5,810 nucleotides of DNA, from NCBI GenBank assembly GCA_003641675.1, contig QNBI01000146.1, positions 1-5,810 of the forward strand. The letters are read 5' to 3'. Source of the stretch: Spirochaetota bacterium. GTDB lineage: Bacteria > Spirochaetota > Spirochaetia > SZUA-6. Both the position numbers and the translations under genes were made by a program. Of this stretch, positions 1-5,014 are shown one piece after another. The notes under the pieces are model-generated. The model searched no databases, was not told the origin of the DNA, and saw nothing but the letters and a program-made list of their open reading frames with translations. How positions within the stretch are numbered: position 1 is the stretch's first letter; the number at the start of each line of letters is the position of its first letter.

Positions 1-291
1 GGAAACCTTTTTTTCAAGTTCCTTATGGATTCCTTGAGTCCCGCAGATAAAACGTACAGAGGACAATCCATAACCCCATTTATCCATGGCTTCCTTTGCA
101 GCCTCTACTATCCGTGGGTCTCCTGCTAAACCCAAGTAGTTGTTGGAGCAGAAGTTCAGCACCTTTTTCCCGCTGGAAACAGTAATTTCCGCACCTTGAG
201 CTGTTGCAAGCACCCTTTCGTCCTTGTAGAGACCCTGTTCTGCTATCTCTTCTAGCTTCCTTTTAATATCATTCTTCATCGTTCCAAACAT
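1..291 (-). CDS. kbl: Glycine C-acetyltransferase (2-amino-3-ketobutyrate CoA ligase), N-terminal part
   Basis: This PLP-dependent enzyme of the alpha-oxoamine synthase family cleaves 2-amino-3-ketobutyrate with CoA to glycine and acetyl-CoA, the second step of threonine breakdown. Only the first 97 codons are present, because the gene runs off the left edge. The N-terminus matches Kbl closely: a helical lead, then NFCSNNYLGL at residues 47-55 and SSVRFICGTQ at 77-86, followed by the IHKELE stretch. The catalytic lysine lies outside the window. I chose the ATG at 291 because a GGAG (305-302) sits 10 nt upstream. A second in-frame ATG at 279 has only a poorly spaced GGA. The gene follows tdh by 27 nt with no terminator between them, so the two are almost certainly co-transcribed and act in sequence. 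Identification rests on family motifs recognised by eye. Related synthases (BioF, ALAS) are less likely given the SVRFICGTQ wording and the tdh partner. Confidence 0.93.
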   Translation of the reverse strand, partial: MFGTMKNDIKRKLEEIAEQGLYKDERVLATAQGAEITVSSGKKVLNFCSNNYLGLAGDPRIVEAAKEAMDKWGYGLSSVRFICGTQGIHKELEKKVS

Positions 292-318
292 CTTTTATTA
301 GCTCCATTTAAAAGATGG

Positions 319-1266
319 TTACCTTGCTCTTTCACCAAGCACCTTTAACATATCTTTAGTCATGGAATCAAGATTATACTGAGGCTTCCAGTCCCATTCC
401 ACACGCGCGGCATAGTCTTCCAGGCTGTTAGGCCATGAGTTTGCAAGCGCCTGACGGACAGGGTCTATGCTGTAATTTATCTCAAAGCCGGGCATGTAAC
501 GGCGGATATAGGCAGCTTCATCCTCCGGGCAGAAACTCATTGCGGTAACGTTAAAGGCATTTCTGTGGCGGAGTCTTTCCGGATCCGCCTCCATTAAATC
601 TATCGCAGCTTTAATTGCATCCGGCATATAGATCATATCAAGGTATGTATCGCCCTTTAAAAAACAGGTGTACCGACCTTTCTCTACGGCAGCATAGTAC
701 ATATAAACCGCATAATCCGTTGTCCCGCCCACAGGCTCTTTGACATTGGAGATAATTCCCGGATAGCGAACCCCTCGCGTATCTACACCGTAGCGGTGGT
801 AGTAGTAGTCGCAGAGTAACTCTCCTGTTACCTTTGTTATTCCGTATATGGAAGTGGGGCGCTGTATCGTATCCTGAGGTGTAAAATCCTTCGGCGTATT
901 AGGCCCGAAAGCACCGATTGAGCTTGGAGTAAACACCGCCGTACCAGTCTCTCTGGCAGCCTCTAAAACCGAGTACAGCCCGTTTATATTAACATCCCAT
1001 GCCCTCCCGGGGTCTGCCTCTCCCGCTGCAGAGAGTATCGCGGCAAGGTGATACACAGTATCTATGTTATGTTTTTTTATTATCTGTGCAACTCTCCGTG
1101 AATCCCGGCAGTCCATTCGGTAGAACGGGCCGGAATTAACAAGCTCTTGTTCATTATCCTTAATATCGGAGAGGATAACATTGTCATTTCCGTACTGTCT
1201 GCGAAGCGCTGTTGAAAGCTCAGAGCCTATCTGACCCAGAGCACCGGTAACCAGAATTTGTTTCAT
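319..1266 (-). CDS. tdh: L-threonine 3-dehydrogenase, SDR/NAD-dependent epimerase type
   Basis: This cytoplasmic enzyme oxidises L-threonine with NAD+ to 2-amino-3-ketobutyrate. The 315 residues begin with a Rossmann nucleotide-binding motif (GALGQIG, 8-14) and an acidic residue after beta-2 (SDI, 33-35) that suits NAD rather than NADP. The extended-SDR catalytic set is visible: Ser115/Ser116 in TPSSIGAFGP and Tyr141/Lys145 in YGITK. The later blocks MIYMPDA (211-217) and NSWPNSLED (276-284) are typical of short-chain threonine dehydrogenases, as opposed to sugar-nucleotide epimerases. This is not the zinc-dependent medium-chain Tdh of Escherichia coli. The length is normal for the family. 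The ATG at 1266 is preceded by a strong AAGGAGAGGG, which fixes the start. The gene leads the tdh-kbl operon and diverges from an XRE/cupin regulator. Its GC content is visibly higher than that of the genes in the right half (one hand-counted 60-base line, 421-480, is 50% GC). Confidence 0.93.
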   Translation of the reverse strand: MKQILVTGALGQIGSELSTALRRQYGNDNVILSDIKDNEQELVNSGPFYRMDCRDSRRVAQIIKKHNIDTVYHLAAILSAAGEADPGRAWDVNINGLYSVLEAARETGTAVFTPSSIGAFGPNTPKDFTPQDTIQRPTSIYGITKVTGELLCDYYYHRYGVDTRGVRYPGIISNVKEPVGGTTDYAVYMYYAAVEKGRYTCFLKGDTYLDMIYMPDAIKAAIDLMEADPERLRHRNAFNVTAMSFCPEDEAAYIRRYMPGFEINYSIDPVRQALANSWPNSLEDYAARVEWDWKPQYNLDSMTKDMLKVLGERAR

Positions 1267-1278
1267 GCCCTCTCCTTA

Positions 1279-1292
1279 TTTAATATATTAAA
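1279..1292. promoter_or_regulatory. Candidate operator, 14-bp perfect palindrome
   Basis: TTTAATATATTAAA is a perfect inverted repeat. It lies between the predicted tdh transcription start (about 1294) and the tdh Shine-Dalgarno site, where bound protein would block early elongation or promoter escape. The divergent XRE/cupin regulator is the obvious candidate to bind it. The site is entirely A/T, so chance palindromy is a real possibility. Position, not composition, is the main support. Confidence 0.35.
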
Positions 1293-1300
1293 CAAATTTT

Positions 1301-1328
1301 ATTATATTATACCCTTTATATTTGTCAA
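1301..1328 (-). promoter_or_regulatory. Sigma70-type promoter of tdh-kbl
   Basis: Read on the minus strand, a perfect -35 box TTGACA (1328-1323) is followed by a 16-nt spacer and a perfect -10 box TATAAT (1306-1301). The predicted start is about 1294, giving a leader of about 28 nt before the tdh ATG, too short for a riboswitch. A second TATAAT (1311-1306) overlaps the first but gives a spacer of only 11 nt. With both boxes at consensus, this promoter should be intrinsically strong, which suggests control by repression. Confidence 0.65.
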
Positions 1329-1342
1329 TATTATTGTATAAT
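1315..1342 (+). promoter_or_regulatory. Sigma70-type promoter of the XRE/cupin gene, overlapping the tdh promoter
   Basis: A -10 box TATAAT (1337-1342) is preceded, with a 16-nt spacer, by TTTATA (1315-1320), which matches the -35 consensus at four of six positions. The tdh -35 box lies inside this spacer, so the two promoters physically overlap and RNA polymerase cannot occupy both at once. The predicted start near 1349 leaves a leader of roughly a dozen bases, just enough for the Shine-Dalgarno site. Confidence 0.45.
1326..1336. repeat. Short odd palindrome CAATA-T-TATTG in the divergent promoter region
   Basis: This is an 11-base inverted repeat with five-base arms around a central T. It overlaps the tdh -35 box and abuts the -10 box of the regulator gene. 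It could be a second operator half-pair allowing one protein to close both promoters. It is short and AT-rich, so it may well be chance. Confidence 0.2.
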
Positions 1343-1350
1343 AAAATTAC

Positions 1351-1357
1351 AGGAGGT
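1351..1357 (+). promoter_or_regulatory. Ribosome binding site fixing the XRE/cupin start
   Basis: AGGAGGT lies 4-5 nt before the ATG at 1361 and matches the anti-Shine-Dalgarno sequence perfectly. It excludes the longer in-frame TTG start at 1322, which would place this site and the -10 box inside the coding region. Confidence 0.8.
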
Positions 1358-1360
1358 AAT

Positions 1361-1939
1361 ATGCAGCCAAAAAAACCGCCCTGCGTGGGCAGAAATATCC
1401 AGAAAATTCGCAAACAACAGCAGATTACACTCAGTGTACTGGCCGAAAGAAGCGGTGTTTCTAAGGCCATGCTTTCACAGATAGAGTCGGAAAAGGTTAA
1501 TCCCACCATTGCCACTGTCTGGAAAATAGCACGGGGGCTCGAAGTGGAATTGGATACTCTTCTTAAAGTGGATGCGGGGAAGTTGAAAAAATTCATAGTA
1601 ACAAGAAATGAGAATACAACAACACTCGATACAACAGAGAACGGACCTCATATCCGTGTTCTTTCTCCGATTGCAATGGCAGAGGATCTGGAAATTTATC
1701 TTATTAACTTTGAACCGGATACAGTTTTAAAGTCCGCCGCCCATGCCTCTGGCACAGAAGAGTATTTAACTGTTATCGAAGGATCAGTTAAAGTTTCCGC
1801 CGGAATAAAAACAGCGGAGCTTAAAACCGGCGACTTTATTATCTACAGTTCGGATGTGGACCATGTAATCGCCAATGCCTCCGGCAAAAAAGCCGTAATT
1901 CACATGATTGTCCGTTTCCTTAAAAAGCAGTGGGAGTAG
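1361..1939 (+). CDS. XRE-family transcriptional regulator with C-terminal cupin sensor domain
   Basis: This is a 192-residue cytoplasmic DNA-binding protein. Residues 11-66 form a typical XRE/Cro helix-turn-helix domain (GRNIQKIRK, then LAERSGVSKAMLSQIESEKVNPTI split across the recognition helices). Residues 114-187 form a cupin barrel with H128, the GTEEYL turn, E140-G141, then GDF, H168 and N172. One histidine of the classic HxH metal pair is replaced by Ser130, which is common in regulatory cupins that bind small ligands. Members of this architecture usually regulate adjacent metabolic genes in response to a ligand. The gene diverges from tdh-kbl with overlapping promoters, so control of threonine breakdown and autoregulation are likely. 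Threonine, glycine or a related amino acid as ligand is my inference only. The next gene is convergent, so this one is probably monocistronic. Confidence 0.88.
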   Translation: MQPKKPPCVGRNIQKIRKQQQITLSVLAERSGVSKAMLSQIESEKVNPTIATVWKIARGLEVELDTLLKVDAGKLKKFIVTRNENTTTLDTTENGPHIRVLSPIAMAEDLEIYLINFEPDTVLKSAAHASGTEEYLTVIEGSVKVSAGIKTAELKTGDFIIYSSDVDHVIANASGKKAVIHMIVRFLKKQWE

Positions 1940-2006
1940 TACAAATTCTGTAAAGCTTGCTTCTCTGTCTATACTTAAAAACCTATCAATTGTTTTATTA
2001 TATGTC

Positions 2007-2040
2007 ATCATATCCCCGGTTAAATGATAGTCTCTTTTTT
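2007..2040 (+). terminator. Weak candidate terminator after the XRE/cupin gene
   Basis: A five-base stem ATCAT/ATGAT (2007-2011 with 2024-2028) with a 12-base loop is followed by TCTCTTTTTT. The position, about 70 bases after the stop codon and before a convergent gene, suits a terminator. The stem is short and AT-rich, so the call is weak, and no better hairpin is visible in this gap. Confidence 0.2.
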
Positions 2041-2081
2041 AAATATAATCATGCAAAAAAAAGTATCTCTTTAGAAACCGG
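2016..2081. repeat. Imperfect long inverted repeat between convergent genes
   Basis: The complementary segments occur in nested order: CCGGTT (2016-2021) with AACCGG (2076-2081), GATA (2026-2029) with TATC (2064-2067), and CTTTTTT (2034-2040) with AAAAAAG (2057-2063), around a 16-base loop. The intervening bases are unpaired. It could act as a bidirectional terminator for the two converging transcripts, be the relic of a palindromic element, or be coincidence in AT-rich DNA. Confidence 0.25.
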
Positions 2082-2096
2082 ATTAAAACATTATTA

Positions 2097-3104
2097 TCAA
2101 CAGGACTCACGGATAATCAGCTGGGTGGGAAGAATAATTTTTAACTTTCTCAAGATCGACCCTTCCAGCATGAGGATCATATTTTCCATAGCAATGGTGC
2201 CCATTTCATATATAGGAGGTTTTACTGTCGTAAGCGGAGGTGAAAGATATTCGGAAAAGAAGGAATCATCAAACCCTGCCAGAGCAACATCATCGGGTAC
2301 TTTCATATTGTTCTCCTTGACATACAGAAGAACACCCAGTGCCATCCGGTCATTTGCTGCAAAAACCGCATCCACTTTATTATCTGCAAAAATAGCCTTT
2401 GCTATTTCATACCCGCTCTTTTTAGAATAATCGCCTTCGGCATTAATTACCAAATTAGGGTCCATTCCTTTTTCCGTTAATCCCAATTTAAAACCATAGG
2501 CACGGTCATTCGAATCTACATTATTAGCAGGCCCTGAAATAAAGAGTATTTTTTTAAAATTATGTTCAACAAAATGATGGGCCATTTCTCTTGCTCCGCC
2601 GACATTATCAATTTTGATAGAGGGATAATTCTGTCCGGATACAGAATTACCTATAAGAATAAAAGGAACATTATGTTTGTCAAGCTTCCTGATTAATTCG
2701 ATATCATCTGCCGGATCTTTCATGTTTCTTATAATAAATCCGTCAATTCTGTTTTCTTTCAGTAAATCCAGAGCAGCTTTTTTATAATTTTTTGTTCTTA
2801 CAATAATATAATAATTCTTTTCAGATGCAACCTCTTCGAGCCCCCCTAATAAAGTGGAATAATAGGGCCGCCAGATCTCCGATAACAAAACCGCTATTGT
2901 TTTTGTTTTTCCGCCGGAAAGAGCACGTGCATTGGCATTCGGCTTATAACCAAGTTCTTTAATAGCCGATTCAATTTTTTCTGCGGTTAAAGGTTTTACA
3001 TTGCCTTCCTTATTAATTACCCGGGATATCGTTGCCCTTGAGTAACCGCAGTATTTTGCGACATCCTCAATAGTTATATTGTCTTTTGATCTGTCATTTA
3101 TCAT
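2097..3104 (-). CDS. LacI/GalR-family transcriptional regulator
   Basis: This 335-residue repressor-type protein has the full family layout. The N-terminal LacI helix-turn-helix spans residues 10-55 (TIEDVAKYCGYSRATISRVI), and the hinge helix follows at about 54-63 (KPNANARALSGG). A periplasmic-binding-protein-like sensor domain runs from about 68 to the end, with DGFIIR (121-126), the AANDRMALG block (249-257), GFDD (277-280) and LTTVKPP (291-297). The length is normal and no key segment is missing. The start is the only suitable ATG, although its Shine-Dalgarno site is weak (GGG nearby), so translation may be modest. LacI proteins usually sense a sugar or nucleoside and repress the neighbouring uptake genes. 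The ABC ATPase cluster upstream on the same strand is a plausible target, but the ligand cannot be read from the sequence. It converges on the XRE/cupin gene, and no strong terminator is visible after its stop. Confidence 0.92.
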   Translation of the reverse strand: MINDRSKDNITIEDVAKYCGYSRATISRVINKEGNVKPLTAEKIESAIKELGYKPNANARALSGGKTKTIAVLLSEIWRPYYSTLLGGLEEVASEKNYYIIVRTKNYKKAALDLLKENRIDGFIIRNMKDPADDIELIRKLDKHNVPFILIGNSVSGQNYPSIKIDNVGGAREMAHHFVEHNFKKILFISGPANNVDSNDRAYGFKLGLTEKGMDPNLVINAEGDYSKKSGYEIAKAIFADNKVDAVFAANDRMALGVLLYVKENNMKVPDDVALAGFDDSFFSEYLSPPLTTVKPPIYEMGTIAMENMILMLEGSILRKLKIILPTQLIIRESC

Positions 3105-3197
3105 AACTGCCCGATTTTTAAAATTATCCTTTCCTTAAGAAGTATATTAAATATTTTACAATCCGGCAAAACATGCGCAAAGCTGTTCTATATTCAC

Positions 3198-3225
3198 ATT
3201 ATATCGCGCAGCAATGCAAAATAAA
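3198..3225 (-). promoter_or_regulatory. Candidate promoter of the LacI-family gene
   Basis: On the minus strand TATAAT (3203-3198) is preceded, with a 16-nt spacer, by TTTATT (3225-3220), which matches the -35 consensus at three of six positions. The predicted start near 3191 gives a leader of about 87 nt. Within that leader is a TGCGCA palindrome (3174-3179) that could be the core of an autoregulatory site, but I see no full LacI-type operator with extended symmetric arms. Confidence 0.4.
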
Positions 3226-3246
3226 CCGATTTAATTTTTTAACGAA

Positions 3247-4170
3247 TTAAGGAACAGGAGGATTATCCCAGATATCTCTTGTCCAGGGGGCATCTATACT
3301 CCCGCCGTATTCATCCGAATTTGTTGAATATTCAGGATCTCCTCCGTTAAAAATATTCGGACTTTCTGTAAAACCTAAAGTATTGAGAGCATTAGAATCA
3401 TTGGAATAAATAACCCATTGGATTGTTTCGCCATCTCCGGCATCCAGCCTGCCACCTCTTTTAGTTATTTCACCGTTATACCTTATCTGTACTCCGTCTT
3501 CATCTCCGTCGCTCATTGCATGGGAACCACCGTCCACTTTTAATTTAGGATGGCCTTCATCTTTCGGAAAAGAATTCCAGGAATACGTGTTAAAATCGTT
3601 ATGCCAGCCTACTTTAATATATTGCGGAATTCCATTATCAATATACATAAAATACCTTTCCCAATCATGCTCATGATCATTTAGCCAATCATTATCCGCA
3701 TAGTACAGCCAGTATTCATACACGGTATAAGAATTAACACTAGAAATATGAAAATACACAGACGGCCTCTGATCGTTCGGCCCTCTGTTCGGCAGGCCGG
3801 TTCTTCCAGTTCCATAAATATTATTTCCTATATTAAATCTTACCAGATTTTCCAGAGCATCATCTGTATCAATTACTCCATCACCGTTTCCGTCCTGGGT
3901 TGTATTAAACACATAAGACTGCGGAAAATTTTGCTCCCCGGTATCCCACCAATCTGTTCCGTCAAATCGCAATGTAGGTAAGTACAAAGTCGGATCTACC
4001 GAAATAGCCTTAGCCTCCGGCTTTTCTGAAAGTATTCCGGTCAATAAAATATCACTATTCCTGGTACCACAGCTTTCCGCCAATACAATCAAAGCTAAAA
4101 CAGCTGACATTTTAAGGGAAAAGATCACTTTATTAAAAAATAATTTCTTATCATTTTTAAATGACAACAT
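3247..4170 (-). CDS. Secreted or lipid-anchored protein with EF-hand-type loop and NLP-like HEHDWE motif
   Basis: I do not recognise this 307-residue protein as a named family member. Residues 1-33 look like a signal peptide: lysine-rich start, hydrophobic core SAVLALIVLA, then the sequence AESC with Cys34 as a possible lipidation site. The lipobox is loose (Glu at -2). Residues 93-104 (DGNGDGVIDTDD) are a textbook 12-residue EF-hand/dockerin-type calcium loop, present once. Residues 151-171 are aromatic-rich and end in NDHEHDWE, with H166, D169 and E171 spaced as in the metal-binding GHRHDWE heptapeptide of NPP1/Nep1-like proteins (also comparable to Vps62-like proteins). A second acidic cluster, DGDEDG, is at 221-226. 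The composition (many Asp, Asn, Tyr, Trp; few Cys) suits an extracytoplasmic protein. The start at 4170 is set by AAGGTGGAG 7 nt upstream. It follows the hydrolase gene by 79 nt. NLP relationship is inference; it could be an unrelated metal-binding surface protein. Confidence 0.75.
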   Translation of the reverse strand: MLSFKNDKKLFFNKVIFSLKMSAVLALIVLAESCGTRNSDILLTGILSEKPEAKAISVDPTLYLPTLRFDGTDWWDTGEQNFPQSYVFNTTQDGNGDGVIDTDDALENLVRFNIGNNIYGTGRTGLPNRGPNDQRPSVYFHISSVNSYTVYEYWLYYADNDWLNDHEHDWERYFMYIDNGIPQYIKVGWHNDFNTYSWNSFPKDEGHPKLKVDGGSHAMSDGDEDGVQIRYNGEITKRGGRLDAGDGETIQWVIYSNDSNALNTLGFTESPNIFNGGDPEYSTNSDEYGGSIDAPWTRDIWDNPPVP

Positions 4171-4177
4171 AGTTTTG

Positions 4178-4186
4178 CTCCACCTT
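4178..4186 (-). promoter_or_regulatory. Ribosome binding site fixing the lipoprotein start
   Basis: AAGGTGGAG on the minus strand ends 7 nt before the ATG at 4170. It rules out the in-frame TTG at 4230, which would put 20 extra, non-signal-like residues in front of the export signal. Confidence 0.7.
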
Positions 4187-4249
4187 CTATTATAAGCTGT
4201 TGATAATCCTGCACAGATTCTTAACAACAACCTTTAGCTTTCCGGACAT

Positions 4250-4996
4250 TTAATGAACCTTATACCAGTGAAAAAGTTTTGGAATAATTATTTCTCCTGT
4301 ATATGTCTCACGTGCCTCTTTTATTACACTTTTCAAATTTGGATACTCATTTAAACATATATGACAGAGGTACAATCCCTTTGCCCCTGCATTTTCAGCT
4401 GACAATCCTGCATCATAAGCAGTGCTGTGTCCTTCCAATTTATCTTTTCTTCTGCGCGAATATGTGGCTTCATGAATCATTAAACTGCAGTTTTTAGCAA
4501 TTTCAGATATCTGCGGCGTATAAACAGTATCTGCTGTATAAAATACTACAGTTGAGTTTTCCTTAAAAAAAACCATACTTGTCGGAACCGTATGAAATCC
4601 CGAAACCAATTCGACCCTTAGAGCCGCTTCAAGTAATCCGTCTGTATAATTTACTTTATAATTAAGATTATTGTTTTGAAGTTTAAAAATAGCCAGAATA
4701 TCCTTTGCCTTGCTTTCTGTCGCCGCGTTTGTTATTACGGTTAAATCCTTTTCTCTTCCCATACAGTTAAGTGTGGAAATCAGAGCAGGATATCCTGATA
4801 AATGATCGGCATGATAATGAGTAAGCAAAACAACATCCAGTTCAAGTGGATCCATTCCCGCCTTAAGTATTGATTTAACCGGATTATCCGATGCATCAAC
4901 CAGAATAAGGTAATCGCTTGTTCTCACAAGAAAGGATGTCGAGCCGTTTTCTAAAGTCGGAATCGCACACGAAGTACCTAAAAATAATATTTCCAA
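4250..4996 (-). CDS. RNase Z-like metallo-beta-lactamase-fold hydrolase
   Basis: This is a 248-residue cytoplasmic enzyme of the RNase Z/ElaC branch of the metallo-beta-lactamase superfamily, expected to hydrolyse a phosphodiester or related ester with two zinc ions. The full ligand set is visible: THYHADH (59-65: H60, H62, D64, H65), H135, D156 in YTADT, and H212. The branch hallmark EGHSTAYDAG is at 188-197 (H190), after IHEAT. H135 and D156 are only 21 residues apart, whereas in Bacillus subtilis RNase Z the corresponding gap is about 70 residues and holds the tRNA-binding flexible arm. This protein lacks that arm, and the usual THxSxRY end is CHICLNEY, so tRNA 3' processing is unlikely. 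It starts at TTG (4996), which has a GGGCGG-type Shine-Dalgarno site and gives the family-typical start M-E-I-L-F-L-G-T. It lies 18 nt after the ABC ATPase gene, which implies a role tied to the imported substrate. Confidence 0.85.
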   Translation of the reverse strand: MEILFLGTSCAIPTLENGSTSFLVRTSDYLILVDASDNPVKSILKAGMDPLELDVVLLTHYHADHLSGYPALISTLNCMGREKDLTVITNAATESKAKDILAIFKLQNNNLNYKVNYTDGLLEAALRVELVSGFHTVPTSMVFFKENSTVVFYTADTVYTPQISEIAKNCSLMIHEATYSRRRKDKLEGHSTAYDAGLSAENAGAKGLYLCHICLNEYPNLKSVIKEARETYTGEIIIPKLFHWYKVH

Positions 4997-5014
4997 TATT
5001 TAACCGCCCTTCTA

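Noticed and set aside
1322..1360. Longer in-frame TTG start for the XRE/cupin gene
   Set aside because: It would place the -10 box and a perfect Shine-Dalgarno site inside the gene. The ATG at 1361 directly follows AGGAGGT and gives a normal N-terminus.
1288..1596. Minus-strand open frame of 102 codons overlapping the XRE/cupin gene
   Set aside because: It lies antisense to a well-supported gene and the divergent promoter region, and its translation has no recognisable domain.
2094..2102. TTATCAACA, one mismatch from a DnaA box, also present in inverse orientation at 4197-4207 within ATTATCAACAG
   Set aside because: Two isolated matches about 2 kb apart, with no cluster, no AT-rich unwinding element and no dnaA/dnaN genes. 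An 11-base coincidence is expected in a window of this size.
1957..2430. Plus-strand open frame of 157 codons running into the LacI gene
   Set aside because: Most of it is antisense to conserved LacI sensor-domain sequence, and it lacks a convincing ribosome binding site.
3232..3252. TTAATT/AATTAA inverted repeat at the end of the lipoprotein gene as a terminator
   Set aside because: It is all A/T in the stem, overlaps the stop codon and is not followed by a clean T run on the minus strand.
4189..4194. TATAAT on the minus strand just before the lipoprotein gene
   Set aside because: No reasonable -35 box lies 16-18 nt upstream, and a start 7 nt downstream would fall inside the Shine-Dalgarno site. 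The gene may rely on read-through from the hydrolase gene.
4171..4230. TTG start giving 20 extra residues on the lipoprotein
   Set aside because: The extra residues do not look like part of a signal peptide, and the Shine-Dalgarno site AAGGTGGAG points to the ATG at 4170.
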